Assembly (NCBI RefSeq): GCF_003710865.1
Contig: NZ_RHHO01000023.1
Coordinates: 124,001 to 188,000, forward strand
DNA length: 64,000 nucleotides
Reading direction: 5' to 3'
Source: Brevibacillus borstelensis
GTDB taxonomy: Bacteria; Bacillota; Bacilli; Brevibacillales; Brevibacillaceae
Made by a program: the position numbers and the translations under genes. Shown in pieces: positions 24,459-34,413 of the stretch (the stretch's first letter is position 1; each line of letters begins with the position of its first letter). Below the pieces are notes generated by a model. It ran no database searches. It was not told the origin of the DNA and saw nothing but the letters and a program-made list of their open reading frames with translations.

Positions 24459-27239
24459 ATGGAACTGAAACGGCGTGTGAATTTGCGCATTATCCTCCTG
24501 GCCCTGTGTGTAATCGTACTGTTTTCCTCGCTCACGGTACGTCTTTGGTGGATTCAGACGGTGGAAGCGACAGGCATTATGGAAATCGCGCAAAAGCAGT
24601 GGGATCTGGAGAAAACGCTGAAGCCAAAGCGTGGAGCCATTTTGGACAGGAATGGGGAAATTTTGGCCTATGAGGGAAAGGCGTATGATGTGAGCGCAAG
24701 GCTCAAGCCTCGCGATGACAGGGATCAGGATGTCGTGAAAGATCCTTATTATACTGCACAGGCGCTTGCGCCCATCCTGAATGCCCCTGTAAATGAGCTG
24801 TTGCGAATCCTGACCAAGCCAAATCAAGTTGTTGAGCTGGGAAGATACGGAAAAAAGATCAGCGAAAATCAAAAAGTCGGCATTGAAAACCTGCAGTACC
24901 CCCAGCTCCCAAGCGGAGAAAAAGTGAAGACCAACCAACTCCCGGGGATTATTATTACCGAAACGACACGTAGGTACTACCCGAACAATAGCTTTGCAGC
25001 GCATGTCCTCGGCTATTTGGACTTCTTTGAAGAGGAGGCCAAAATGGGGATCGAGCTCCAGTTCGACAAAGAGCTCCGGGGCGAAAAGGGAGAGATGCAT
25101 GTAGTCACGGACAAGGTAGGCTACCAATTGCCGGATGGCGAACGGGAGTACAAGCCGGCCAAGGACGGCATGAACATCTACCTGACGATCGATAAGACGA
25201 TCCAGGATTACGTGGAGCAAGCGCTCGACAAGGCCGAGCAGGAGTACAAGCCAAAAGGGGCGACTGTCGTGGTGGCGGACCCGCAGACCGGCGAGATTTT
25301 GGCGATGGGCAACCGGCCGCAGTTCAATCCGAATACGTACTTTACCGGGATTACCAACTTTACGAATCACGCCGTAACCACCATGTTTGAGCCGGGCTCT
25401 ACATTCAAGATTATTACACTGGCGGCAGCGATCGAAGAAGGCAAATTCGATCCGAACGCATACTATCAATCCGGGACGTACAAGAAATTCAAGCCGCCCA
25501 TCCGGGACCACAACCAGGGGGCGGGCTGGGGCACCATCTCCTTCCTTGAAGGGGTGCAAAGATCCAGTAACGTCGTGTTTGTCATCATGGGATACGACTA
25601 CCTTGGACCTGAGCTTTTGAAAAAGTACTTTGAGAATTTCGGGATCGGCAAGCCGACAGGCATCGAGCTGCCGTACGAGAAGAAAGGGATTTTGAACAAC
25701 CTGCTGAAACCGGCTTCCCAGCGCGACATTGCCGTTACCACTTTTGGGCAAGGGGTGGCCGTCACCGCGATTCAGCAGGTGGCAGCGGTAGGAGCCATCG
25801 CCAACGGCGGCGAGCTGCTCAAGCCGCACATCGTAAAAGAAATGCGCGATCCGGTGACGGGAGCAGTCGTCAAACGCAGCCAGCGGGAAGTGGTCCACCG
25901 TGTCGTAAGCGAGGCGACCGCCAAAAAGACTCGTGATGTTTTGGAAACGGTCATTACCGGAGAGCATGGTACAGGGAAATCGTACAAGATCGACGGCTAC
26001 CAAGTCGCTGGTAAAACAGGGACAGCGCAAAAATACGATGACCATGGAAGAATCATGGAGGGACAGCACTATATCGTCTCCTTTATCGGATTTGCTCCAA
26101 AAGACAACCCTCGTTTGCTCGTCTACGTTGTCGTAGATGATCCAACAACGAACGAAGATTATCGTACATGGGGGACAAAATTTGTAGCGCCGATCTTCAA
26201 ATCCGTCATGGAGCGCAGCCTCCAGTACCTGCAGCAAAAGCCGGATGCGGTAGGAGCCGAGAAAAATGCCCAAACGGTGACGGAGCAGGCCATTGCAAAG
26301 GCAGAGCAAGTTCGCGAGGTCAGCATGCCCAAGCTGGTCGGGATGTCTACAACAGCCGCCAAGCTCAGGGCAGAGCAGGACAACATCACGGTCAACATCA
26401 TGGGAACCGGGACGAAGATTGTCAATCAATACCCGGCTCCTTATGAAAAAGTGGTGCCCGGATCGACGGTCACGCTTGTAACAGACCGAATCGAAGGTTC
26501 AAAAATGCCTGATTTCAAAGGGAAATCGCTGCGCGAAGTCATGGAGTTCGCATCGCTGATGCAGCTCAAGATCACCTCGTACGGCGCCGGCTTCGTCACG
26601 CAGCAAAATATTCCGCCAGGTACAGCGTTAAAAGGAGGAGAGCAGCTTCAGATTACTCTCCAGCCGTCATCCGGTCCGCTTTCTCCGGCACTGCAGCCTG
26701 GTCAAGGCGTGGTGCCAGGAACGGCAACAGATCCGGGCGGAGCCCAACCGGACGCAAATTCGCCTGATGGCCAGTCCGGTGCAGCGAACGCTGCTGGAGG
26801 GCAGCCTCCACCAGGCTCTTCGCAAACAACAGTGCCTGGTAACGGTACACCTCAAGGCGATAGCGGGAATACGACCGTACCTGGAGTTCCCCAGACAGGT
26901 ACGACAGGGAGTGGCAATCCCGCTTCGACGACAGGGACATCTGGGACACCGGGAACGTATCCACCGGTTTATCCGCCAGGAGCCGTGCAATCGGGCACAG
27001 GTATCGCCCCGGGAACACAAGCTGTTCCGACTGGAGGCTATTCCGGCTATCAGGGCTATCAAGGCTATCCGGGGCAACCTGCCGGTGCGGGACAAATGCC
27101 GGTCGGAACAGGCCAAAGCTTGCCGCAGGGACAAGCAACCTGGCAGTATCCCTACCCAAACAATACTGTGCCGGGCACACAGCAGATTCCCGCAGGGCCG
27201 CCTGCTGCTCCGGCCGGATCGACAACCGCACAGCCATAG
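24459..27239 (+). CDS. pbpB: Penicillin-binding protein 2B-type divisome transpeptidase with long Gly/Pro-rich tail
   Basis: A 926-residue class B PBP. A short cytoplasmic tail and one membrane helix (LRIILLALCVIVLFSSLTVRL) lead to the PBP dimer domain (KRGAILDRNGEILAYEG) and the transpeptidase: STFK with Ser314, SSN at 369-371 and KTG at 519-521. Two PASTA domains lie near 619-680 and 681-735. Residues 735-926 are low-complexity, rich in Gly, Pro, Gln, Thr and Ser with GYQGYQGYPGQP; B. subtilis PBP2B (about 716 residues) has no such tail. It makes septal peptidoglycan with an SEDS partner. GGAGTGAAACAAA precedes the ATG. Confidence 0.92.
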   Translation: MELKRRVNLRIILLALCVIVLFSSLTVRLWWIQTVEATGIMEIAQKQWDLEKTLKPKRGAILDRNGEILAYEGKAYDVSARLKPRDDRDQDVVKDPYYTAQALAPILNAPVNELLRILTKPNQVVELGRYGKKISENQKVGIENLQYPQLPSGEKVKTNQLPGIIITETTRRYYPNNSFAAHVLGYLDFFEEEAKMGIELQFDKELRGEKGEMHVVTDKVGYQLPDGEREYKPAKDGMNIYLTIDKTIQDYVEQALDKAEQEYKPKGATVVVADPQTGEILAMGNRPQFNPNTYFTGITNFTNHAVTTMFEPGSTFKIITLAAAIEEGKFDPNAYYQSGTYKKFKPPIRDHNQGAGWGTISFLEGVQRSSNVVFVIMGYDYLGPELLKKYFENFGIGKPTGIELPYEKKGILNNLLKPASQRDIAVTTFGQGVAVTAIQQVAAVGAIANGGELLKPHIVKEMRDPVTGAVVKRSQREVVHRVVSEATAKKTRDVLETVITGEHGTGKSYKIDGYQVAGKTGTAQKYDDHGRIMEGQHYIVSFIGFAPKDNPRLLVYVVVDDPTTNEDYRTWGTKFVAPIFKSVMERSLQYLQQKPDAVGAEKNAQTVTEQAIAKAEQVREVSMPKLVGMSTTAAKLRAEQDNITVNIMGTGTKIVNQYPAPYEKVVPGSTVTLVTDRIEGSKMPDFKGKSLREVMEFASLMQLKITSYGAGFVTQQNIPPGTALKGGEQLQITLQPSSGPLSPALQPGQGVVPGTATDPGGAQPDANSPDGQSGAANAAGGQPPPGSSQTTVPGNGTPQGDSGNTTVPGVPQTGTTGSGNPASTTGTSGTPGTYPPVYPPGAVQSGTGIAPGTQAVPTGGYSGYQGYQGYPGQPAGAGQMPVGTGQSLPQGQATWQYPYPNNTVPGTQQIPAGPPAAPAGSTTAQP

Positions 27240-27249
27240 GTTCTAACCT

Positions 27250-27302
27250 GTCCCCCCTCCGAATAGGGTAGGAATGAGACAACCTGTGTCATAAGGGGGG
27301 AC
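27250..27302 (+). promoter_or_regulatory. Inverted repeat that would sequester the spoVD Shine-Dalgarno
   Basis: GTCCCCCCT (27250-27258) and AGGGGGGAC (27294-27302): nine base pairs, perfect, seven of them G-C, with a 35-nt loop. The 3' arm contains the AAGGGGGG ribosome site that serves the GTG start at 27308. Confidence 0.7.
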
Positions 27303-27307
27303 TCGCT

Positions 27308-29233
27308 GTGCGGGTATCCAATGTAACCGTGAGACGCCGCATTTTTGTCGCATTGGTTATCGGAATCGTGTTGTATACGGCTCTGATTACGAGGCTAGGC
27401 TACGTACAACTGGTCAAGGGGCCGGAGCTCCAGGAAAAGGCGTTGAAGCTGTGGAACCGCGACATCAAATACGAGCCGAAGCGAGGGCGAATTCTTGACC
27501 GCAATGGCAAGGAGCTGGTGACAAACATCAGCGTTCCTTCCGTGGTCGCGATTCCGGTTCAGATCAAAGACCCGCATGGGACGGCGAAGCAGCTGGCAGT
27601 ATTGTTGGGCCAGCCGGAAGACGTCGTTTACAAGGGGATTATGAAGAAAGAGAGGATCAATCGCGTTCCAGGCGGCAGGAAAATTTCTGAAGAAAAAGCG
27701 CGGCAAATCCAGGAGTTGAACCTTCCGGGCATTGTCGTCGTAGAAGATTCCAAACGCTTCTACCCAAACGGGACGATGGCAGCCCATCTGTTTGGTTTTA
27801 CGGGCATCGACAACCAGGGCTTGACCGGACTTGAGCGGATATACGACCAGTTCCTGCAAGGCAAAGAGGGATATGTATCCTATCTTGCCGATGCGACAGG
27901 ACAAACGATGCCGGGCGGGTCAGAAGAATACGTAGCGCCGGTCGACGGGATGGATATGTACCTGACCATCGACAGTCAAATTCAGTCGTTTATCGAGCGG
28001 GAGCTGGATGAAGCGATGGTTGCATATCAGCCGGACGATGTACTTGCGATCGCAATGAACCCGAAGACAGGCGAGATTCTCGGCATGGGCAGCCGCCCAA
28101 CCTACCATCCCGAAAAGTACAGGGATTATCCAAGCGAAATCTACAACCGGAACCTGCCGATCTGGAAAACGTACGAGCCCGGTTCCACCTTTAAGATCGT
28201 AACACTGGCCGCAGCTCTCAACGAAGGTGAGGTCAAGCTGGACGAAAGCTTCTTTGACCCCGGCTACATCATGGTCGCGGGCAAGCGTCTGCGCTGCTGG
28301 AAGCGGCAGGGGCACGGGCAGGAAACGATGCTCGAAGTCGTGGAAAATTCCTGCAACCCCGGCTTTGTCACCATGGGGCAACGCCTGCAAAAGGAAAGGC
28401 TGTTTGAGTACATCAAAAAATTTGGATTTGGCCAAAAGACGGGCATTGACCTGATTGGAGAAGAGAACGGTCTTTTGTTTAATCTGAATCGGGTAGGACC
28501 TGTTGAACTGGGTACGACCTCATTCGGGCAGGGGGTCTCGGTGACCCCGATCCAACAGATGGCTGCTGTTTCGGCGGCGATAAATGGCGGGAAGCTGATG
28601 AAACCGTTCGTCGCCAAGGAGTGGCGGGACAGTGTTACGCATGACATCGTCGGCCGGACGCTGCCAACGGAGGTTCGTCAGGTGATCACTCCCGAGACTT
28701 CTGAAAAAGTCCGCTACGCCCTGGAAAGTGTCGTGGCCAGAGGAACCGGAAAGAACGCGTACATCGAAGGCTACCGCGTCGGCGGAAAAACCGGTACGGC
28801 GCAAAAGGTGAGGGACGGCAGGTATGTAAACGGCGAGTACATCGTGTCTTTTATCGGCTTCGCCCCTGCAGACGATCCCCAGATACTCGTCTATTTCGCA
28901 GTCGACAACCCGAAGGCGCTCGCATTCGGCGGACTGATTGCCGCGCCCAGCGTGAAGAACATTTTGGAGTCGTCCCTGCAGCACTTGGGCGTACCCAAAC
29001 GCAAGGACGGGATCGAAAGGGAAGTAAACAGGGCGCTTGGCGACAAGAACTACCTGGAGGTGCCGCAGATGGTGGGGCTCTCCATGCGCGAGGTGGCAAC
29101 GACCTATGATCAGCTGCCGCTCGTTGTCGAAGGCAAGGGGTCACATGTCATCCAGCAATCGCCTGCGGCCGGAGTCAAAATTGAGGAAGGCTCAAAAATT
29201 CGTATCTACCTTGGTGACAAATCAAGCGATTAG
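27308..29233 (+). CDS. spoVD: Stage V sporulation protein D (class B PBP of spore cortex)
   Basis: A 641-residue class B PBP, length as in B. subtilis SpoVD. N-terminal membrane helix (RRIFVALVIGIVLYTALITRL), dimer domain (KRGRILDRNGKELVTN), transpeptidase motifs STFK (Ser293), SCN (348-350) and KTG (494-496), and a single C-terminal PASTA domain (YLEVPQMVGLSMREVATTYDQL...). SpoVD crosslinks cortex peptidoglycan in the outer forespore membrane together with SpoVE, encoded downstream. The GTG start has AAGGGGGG upstream, which is paired in a predicted hairpin. Presence of a single PASTA domain and the SCN motif separates it from the preceding PBP2b. Confidence 0.94.
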   Translation: MRVSNVTVRRRIFVALVIGIVLYTALITRLGYVQLVKGPELQEKALKLWNRDIKYEPKRGRILDRNGKELVTNISVPSVVAIPVQIKDPHGTAKQLAVLLGQPEDVVYKGIMKKERINRVPGGRKISEEKARQIQELNLPGIVVVEDSKRFYPNGTMAAHLFGFTGIDNQGLTGLERIYDQFLQGKEGYVSYLADATGQTMPGGSEEYVAPVDGMDMYLTIDSQIQSFIERELDEAMVAYQPDDVLAIAMNPKTGEILGMGSRPTYHPEKYRDYPSEIYNRNLPIWKTYEPGSTFKIVTLAAALNEGEVKLDESFFDPGYIMVAGKRLRCWKRQGHGQETMLEVVENSCNPGFVTMGQRLQKERLFEYIKKFGFGQKTGIDLIGEENGLLFNLNRVGPVELGTTSFGQGVSVTPIQQMAAVSAAINGGKLMKPFVAKEWRDSVTHDIVGRTLPTEVRQVITPETSEKVRYALESVVARGTGKNAYIEGYRVGGKTGTAQKVRDGRYVNGEYIVSFIGFAPADDPQILVYFAVDNPKALAFGGLIAAPSVKNILESSLQHLGVPKRKDGIEREVNRALGDKNYLEVPQMVGLSMREVATTYDQLPLVVEGKGSHVIQQSPAAGVKIEEGSKIRIYLGDKSSD

Positions 29234-29321
29234 CTATAAAATGAGTATTCGGAGCGGAGCGGAAGAGGCTTGTACACAGGTGCTCACCCTCCGCTTTTGT
29301 AGAATTTGCTTGGCTTTTGTC

Positions 29322-29327
29322 TATAAT
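29322..29327 (+). promoter_or_regulatory. Candidate -10 of a murE promoter
   Basis: Perfect TATAAT about 26 bases before the murE ATG; the upstream -35 region is poor (TTGTAG at 19 bp). It would allow vegetative expression of murE-mraY-murD independent of spoVD. Confidence 0.4.
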
Positions 29328-29352
29328 AGGGAAAGAATGGGGTGCCAGTTTT

Positions 29353-30831
29353 ATGTTGCTTCGGGATCTGCTTGCTCCCTTGTTGCCAGTGCATGCTACT
29401 GGGGATGACAGCATCGAAATTACAGGAATAACAGCAGATTCACGCAAAGTAAAGCCCGGCTTTTTATTTGTCTGTTTGACTGGCTTTACCGTGGATGGAC
29501 ATACGTTTGCAGCGCAGGCGGTGGAAAAGGGAGCCGTGGCTGTGTTGGCTCAAAAGGATGTGGACGTGCCAGCAACCATTGTTCGGGTTCCTGATACCCG
29601 TCGGGCAATGGCGATGCTGGCTGACCGCTTTTACGGGTCCCCGACGCGTGAATTGAAGGTGATCGCGGTTACGGGTACCAATGGAAAAACGACCACGACC
29701 CATCTGATCGACAAGATTTTATCTGATCAGCAGAAGCGTACCGGTTTGATCGGCACCATTCACATGAGAATCGGCAATGTCACCGAGGAAGTAAAAAACA
29801 CGACGCCGGATGCGCTGGAGCTGCAGGAAAGCTTTCGCCGCATGCGCGATATCGATACGGAGTACGCCATTATCGAAGCGTCTTCCCATGCGCTGGAGCT
29901 GGGCCGCGTCCGCGGTTGCAATGTACATACAGCCGTCTTTACCAACTTGACGCAGGATCATCTCGATTACCACAAGACCATGGAGAATTACCGCCACGCC
30001 AAGTCGCTTTTGTTCGCCCAACTGGGCAATGAATACGATCCGCAGCGGATGAAAACAGCCGTGCTGAATGCGGATGACGAGGCGTCCGGCTTTTTTGCCA
30101 CCGTCACACCGGCCAGGGTCATCACGTACGGTATTGACAACCCTGCTGACATCAGAGCGGCGGACATTGAGATCAGCACAAAAGGGACGACATTTGTCGC
30201 CCATACGTTTCAAGGCTCTGTCAAACTGTCTTTGAAGCTGATGGGCAAGTTCAACGTCTACAATGCGCTGGCGGCGATGGCGGTCGGATTGGCCGAAGGA
30301 ATTTCGCTAGAGGCGATCAAGTCCAGTCTCGAACAGGTGCAAGGCGTGAGTGGGCGGTTTGAGTCCGTTGATGCAGGGCAGCCTTTTGCCGTGCTCGTCG
30401 ACTATTCGCACACGCCGGACAGTCTGGAAAACGCGCTTGTGACGATCAAGGAATTTGCCAAAGGAAAAGTGTTCTGCATCGTCGGTTGCGGCGGTGACCG
30501 GGATAAGACAAAGCGCCCGATTATGGCGCAAATTGCAACGAAATACGCTGATCTGACCGTCTTAACTTCAGATAACCCGAGGTCCGAGGACCCGCAGGCG
30601 ATTCTCGATGACATGCTCGCCGGTCTGAAGAAAACCGCTCCACACCGTTACACTTCCATCGTGGACAGACGGGAAGCGATCGGGCATGCCGTATCCCTTG
30701 CAGTTGATGGCGATGTGATCCTGATCGCCGGAAAGGGCCATGAGACGTACCAGATCATCAAGGGCGAGGTTTTGCCTTTCGATGACCGGGAAGTGGCAAA
30801 AGAAGCTATCAGAGGGCAGAAGAACGAATAG
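29353..30831 (+). CDS. murE: UDP-MurNAc-L-Ala-D-Glu--2,6-diaminopimelate ligase MurE
   Basis: A 492-residue Mur ligase. VIAVTGTNGKTTTTHLID is the ATP-binding loop, IEASSHALELGRV the central motif, FTNLTQDHLDYHKTMENY the Mur-ligase His/Asp region, and DNPRSEDP (Asp407) the meso-diaminopimelate recognition motif; L-Lys-type enzymes lack this motif. The cell wall is therefore of the mDAP type. Start 29353 (MLLRDLLAPLLP) gives the family length and follows a GGGGTG site; the ATG at 29317 would overlap the candidate -10 region. Confidence 0.94.
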   Translation: MLLRDLLAPLLPVHATGDDSIEITGITADSRKVKPGFLFVCLTGFTVDGHTFAAQAVEKGAVAVLAQKDVDVPATIVRVPDTRRAMAMLADRFYGSPTRELKVIAVTGTNGKTTTTHLIDKILSDQQKRTGLIGTIHMRIGNVTEEVKNTTPDALELQESFRRMRDIDTEYAIIEASSHALELGRVRGCNVHTAVFTNLTQDHLDYHKTMENYRHAKSLLFAQLGNEYDPQRMKTAVLNADDEASGFFATVTPARVITYGIDNPADIRAADIEISTKGTTFVAHTFQGSVKLSLKLMGKFNVYNALAAMAVGLAEGISLEAIKSSLEQVQGVSGRFESVDAGQPFAVLVDYSHTPDSLENALVTIKEFAKGKVFCIVGCGGDRDKTKRPIMAQIATKYADLTVLTSDNPRSEDPQAILDDMLAGLKKTAPHRYTSIVDRREAIGHAVSLAVDGDVILIAGKGHETYQIIKGEVLPFDDREVAKEAIRGQKNE

Positions 30832-30874
30832 AAGCACATATTCTTGAATAGCATCAGAGAAAGGAGGGTCGGGC

Positions 30875-31846
30875 ATGTTCGCTGACAACGTACTCCTAGT
30901 CACGATCGTAGCCGCGTTTCTCATCGCCGTACTCATCGGTCCCTTGTTCATCCCCGTCCTGCGCCGCTTGAAATTTGGGCAGGCGATCCGGGAGGAAGGA
31001 CCACAATCCCATCAGAAAAAAGCAGGGACCCCCACGATGGGGGGGACCATCATTTTGTTGGCACTCATATTCACTGTGCTTAAATTTGCCAATGCCACCA
31101 TCGAAGTTCTCTTTTTGATGCTGGTCACGATTGGATACGGATTGATCGGTTTTTTGGATGACTACATCAAAATTATCAAAAAGCGCAATCTGGGACTGAC
31201 TGCAAAACAAAAATTTGCCGGCCAAATCCTTTTAGCTATCGGTGCCTATTATCTTTTGCACCTGATGGGTCATGACACCTCGCTCCATTTGCCAGGCACT
31301 CCCTGGAACATTGAACTGGGAGTATTGTACTTTCCGTTCCTTTTGTTCCTGTTGGTCGGTACCACCAATGCCGTCAATATTACAGACGGTCTCGACGGAC
31401 TTTTGGCGGGGACAGGAGCGATTGCATTTGGAGCTTATGCGATCATTGCCTGGTTCAGCCAGAATTACGATACAGCCATTTTCAGCGCCTCTGTAGTCGG
31501 CGCGGTTCTCGGATTCCTCGTATTCAACGCTCATCCCGCCCGCGTGTTTATGGGCGATACCGGCTCGCTGGCGCTTGGAGGAGCGCTGGCAGGCATTGCG
31601 ATCATGACCAAAACCGAACTGTTATTGGCGATCATCGGCGGCGTCTTCGTCGTTGAAACCTTGTCTGTCATCCTTCAGGTTGTTTCTTTCAAAACGAGAG
31701 GCAAGCGCATCTTCCGCATGAGTCCGCTGCACCATCACTTTGAATTGACGGGCTGGTCAGAGTGGCGCGTGGTCGTCACGTTCTGGCTGGTGGGTATTTT
31801 CTTCGCTGGATTGGGCGTCTACCTCGAGGTGGTGACTCTGCGATGA
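30875..31846 (+). CDS. mraY: Phospho-MurNAc-pentapeptide-transferase MraY
   Basis: A 323-residue integral membrane transferase with about ten helices that makes lipid I from UDP-MurNAc-pentapeptide and undecaprenyl phosphate. Signature segments: [19 protein letters not shown], the Asp pair in [27 protein letters not shown] and [18 protein letters not shown], then [19 protein letters not shown] precedes the ATG. Its stop codon overlaps the murD start (ATGA at 31843-31846), so translation of the two is coupled. Confidence 0.95.
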   Translation: MFADNVLLVTIVAAFLIAVLIGPLFIPVLRRLKFGQAIREEGPQSHQKKAGTPTMGGTIILLALIFTVLKFANATIEVLFLMLVTIGYGLIGFLDDYIKIIKKRNLGLTAKQKFAGQILLAIGAYYLLHLMGHDTSLHLPGTPWNIELGVLYFPFLLFLLVGTTNAVNITDGLDGLLAGTGAIAFGAYAIIAWFSQNYDTAIFSASVVGAVLGFLVFNAHPARVFMGDTGSLALGGALAGIAIMTKTELLLAIIGGVFVVETLSVILQVVSFKTRGKRIFRMSPLHHHFELTGWSEWRVVVTFWLVGIFFAGLGVYLEVVTLR

Positions 31847-33207
31847 ACAACTATCAAAATCAGCACGTCGTCGTTCTGGGCATGGCAAAGAGCGGTGTAG
31901 CGGTGGCCAAACTGCTGCACCGCTTTGGTGCGCATGTTGTCGTAAATGACCAAAAGCCGCGCGAGGAAGCGGCGGGCGCGGACGAGCTGGAAGCGCTCGG
32001 CATCGAGGTGATCTGCGGCGGCCATCCGGATGATTTGATTCACCCGGGAGTAGCGCTTGTGGTGAAAAATCCGGGGATTCGGTACGAGGCAGCGCCGGTA
32101 GCCAAAGCGATCGAGCTGGGCGTTCCGGTTGTGACGGAGGTTGAGCTGGCTTACCAGGTCTCCCAGGCGCCGATTATCGGAATTACGGGGTCCAACGGGA
32201 AGACCACGACAACCACTTTGGTCGGATTGATTCTGCAGGAAGCGGGGATCGACGCTCTTACAGGGGGCAATATCGGAACCGTTTTGTGCGGCCTTGCCCA
32301 AGAAGCCCGTCCGGATCAATGGCTGGTCGCCGAGTTGAGCAGCTTTCAGCTGATGGGGACGCTTTCGTTCAAACCGAAAATCGGCGTGCTGATGAACATT
32401 TATCCGGCACATCTCGATTATCATCATACGATGGACGAGTACAAGGCAGCCAAATGGAAGCTGTTTGCCAACCAGACGTCTGACGACATCGCCATTTTGC
32501 CTTACGACCAGCCGGATGCTTGGCCTGCGGATGAGGCTTTGCGAGCATCGGTTTATTACTTCAGCAAGCAACAGCCCGTTCCGCGTGGCGTCTGTGTAGA
32601 CAATGGAGTCATCGTCTACGTAGACGCAGCGGGGGAGCGGGAAGAAATTTTGCCGCTGGACAGATTGTCTGTGGCTCATTTGGACAACGCGCTGGCGGCT
32701 GCATTGGTCGGCAAGCTGGCAGGCGCGGGCAGCGAAGCAATCGCCAAGGTGCTGTCTAGCTTTGCCGGAGTAGAGCACCGGATGGAATTTGTCGGGACCG
32801 TGGCAGGAGTCAAGTACTATAATGATTCCAAGGCGACGAATTCGGAGGCTGCTTCGCGAGCGCTGCAGGCTCTGTCTGAACCGACGATCTGGATTTGCGG
32901 CGGATTGGACAGAGGTGTCACTTTTCACGACCTCATTCCGGTCATGCAGAAAAATGTCAAAGCTGTGATTGCCTTCGGCGAGACGGCACCGATATTGCTG
33001 GCTCGAGCCAAAGAAGCAGGAATCAACAGGCTGATCCATGTCGATACTGTGGAAAAAGCCGTTATTGCCGCTTCCGAGGCAGCCGTGCCGGGTGACGTTG
33101 TCCTGCTGAGTCCGGCATGCGCGAGTTGGGATATGTTTCCTTCATTTGAGGTGAGGGGGAGCATGTTTAAGGACGTTGTGCATAGACTTAAAACAAGCCT
33201 AGCATAA
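31843..33207 (+). CDS. murD: UDP-N-acetylmuramoylalanine--D-glutamate ligase MurD
   Basis: A 454-residue Mur ligase. N-terminal Rossmann-like [25 protein letters not shown] loop [62 protein letters not shown] and the C-terminal [19 protein letters not shown] are all MurD signatures. It adds D-glutamate to UDP-MurNAc-L-Ala. The ATG at 31843 overlaps the mraY stop; the longer open frame starting at 31762 would overlap mraY by 85 bases and is rejected. Confidence 0.95.
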   Translation: MNNYQNQHVVVLGMAKSGVAVAKLLHRFGAHVVVNDQKPREEAAGADELEALGIEVICGGHPDDLIHPGVALVVKNPGIRYEAAPVAKAIELGVPVVTEVELAYQVSQAPIIGITGSNGKTTTTTLVGLILQEAGIDALTGGNIGTVLCGLAQEARPDQWLVAELSSFQLMGTLSFKPKIGVLMNIYPAHLDYHHTMDEYKAAKWKLFANQTSDDIAILPYDQPDAWPADEALRASVYYFSKQQPVPRGVCVDNGVIVYVDAAGEREEILPLDRLSVAHLDNALAAALVGKLAGAGSEAIAKVLSSFAGVEHRMEFVGTVAGVKYYNDSKATNSEAASRALQALSEPTIWICGGLDRGVTFHDLIPVMQKNVKAVIAFGETAPILLARAKEAGINRLIHVDTVEKAVIAASEAAVPGDVVLLSPACASWDMFPSFEVRGSMFKDVVHRLKTSLA

Positions 33208-33280
33208 CGCCTTGTCCCTGCACTGTCTCACCAAATGACTATCATCTCGGGACGGCGTGAGAAAGGAATGACTTTGCACG

Positions 33281-34375
33281 ATGAGCAAGGTACGCTCTGC
33301 CCCCGATTTCATGATTATTTTTGCAACACTTTTTTTATTAGGAATTGGCATCGTGATGGTGTACAGCGCAAGTGCCATCGTTGCAACAAGAGCGCCCTTC
33401 AACGATCCGTATTTTTTTGCCAAGCGTCAGTTGATCTTTGCTTTGCTCGGGATCACCTCGATGTATTTGATGATGAATATCGACTACTGGGTATGGAAGC
33501 AGTGGGCCAAGCTCGGCTTCATGATCAGCATCGGCCTTTTGATCGTCGTTCTGATCATCGGGATTGAGGTAAATGGTTCAAAAAGCTGGCTTGGTCTGGG
33601 AGCGTTCGGGATTCAACCGGGCGAGTTTGCCAAGCTGGGTGTCGTCGCCTTCCTGGCGCGCTGGCTGGCAGACAATCAAAAACAGATCGTGCTGTTTCGG
33701 ACAGGTTTGGCCCCGGCACTGGCGATCCCTGTTGTCTGTTTTGGCTTGATCATGCTGCAGCCGGACCTTGGCACAGGGACTGTACTGATGGGGACGGCGG
33801 TCATGATGATTTTCGCCGCAGGAGCCAGGATCAGCCATTTTGTCGGCCTCGGCTTGATTGGTGTCGCCGGTTTTGTCGGGCTCGTGCTGTCGGCTCCTTA
33901 CCGGATCAAACGGATCACATCGTTCCTCGATCCCTGGCAGGACCCGCTGGGCACAGGCTATCAAATCATTCAATCGCTTTATGCGATCGGCCCCGGCGGC
34001 TTGTTCGGCCTTGGGCTCGGACAGAGCAGACAAAAGCATTTCTATCTGCCGGAGCCTTATAATGACTTTATTTTCTCGGTCATCGCCGAGGAGCTTGGTT
34101 TCATCGGCGGGACACTGGTGCTGCTCGTATTCCTTCTGCTTCTGTGGCGAGGCATGCGCACGGCCATTACGGCGCCCGATCTGTTCGGCAGCCTGCTGGC
34201 GCTCGGGATTATCGGCATGATCGCCATTCAGGTCGTGATCAACGTCGGCGTCGTTACCGGCATGTTTCCGGTTACCGGAATCACCTTGCCTTTTCTCAGC
34301 TACGGCGGGTCATCGCTGACGCTGATGCTTACAGGGGTAGGGGTATTACTAAACATTTCGCGTTTTTCCAGATGA
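33281..34375 (+). CDS. spoVE: SEDS glycosyltransferase SpoVE (FtsW family)
   Basis: A 364-residue SEDS protein with about ten membrane helices (LFLLGIGIVMVYSASAIVA onward). FGIQPGEFAKLGVVAFLARWL, MLQPDLGTGTVLMGTA, GGLFGLGLGQSRQKHFYLPEPYNDFIFSVIAEELGF and ITLPFLSYGGSSL are the SEDS signatures. Its length equals B. subtilis SpoVE (366), and its position between murD and murG is that of spoVE, the cortex partner of SpoVD. No other ftsW-like gene is in the window. A vegetative FtsW role cannot be excluded from sequence alone. Confidence 0.9.
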   Translation: MSKVRSAPDFMIIFATLFLLGIGIVMVYSASAIVATRAPFNDPYFFAKRQLIFALLGITSMYLMMNIDYWVWKQWAKLGFMISIGLLIVVLIIGIEVNGSKSWLGLGAFGIQPGEFAKLGVVAFLARWLADNQKQIVLFRTGLAPALAIPVVCFGLIMLQPDLGTGTVLMGTAVMMIFAAGARISHFVGLGLIGVAGFVGLVLSAPYRIKRITSFLDPWQDPLGTGYQIIQSLYAIGPGGLFGLGLGQSRQKHFYLPEPYNDFIFSVIAEELGFIGGTLVLLVFLLLLWRGMRTAITAPDLFGSLLALGIIGMIAIQVVINVGVVTGMFPVTGITLPFLSYGGSSLTLMLTGVGVLLNISRFSR

Positions 34376-34413
34376 AGAGGGGAAAACGGCAAACTTGGGT
34401 GAAGGTGATTACT

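Noticed and set aside
24321..26429. 702-codon open frame on the minus strand across the PBP2b gene
   Set aside because: Fully antisense to a clear class B PBP with all active-site motifs; composition is a shadow of the plus-strand codons and shows no family pattern or ribosome site.
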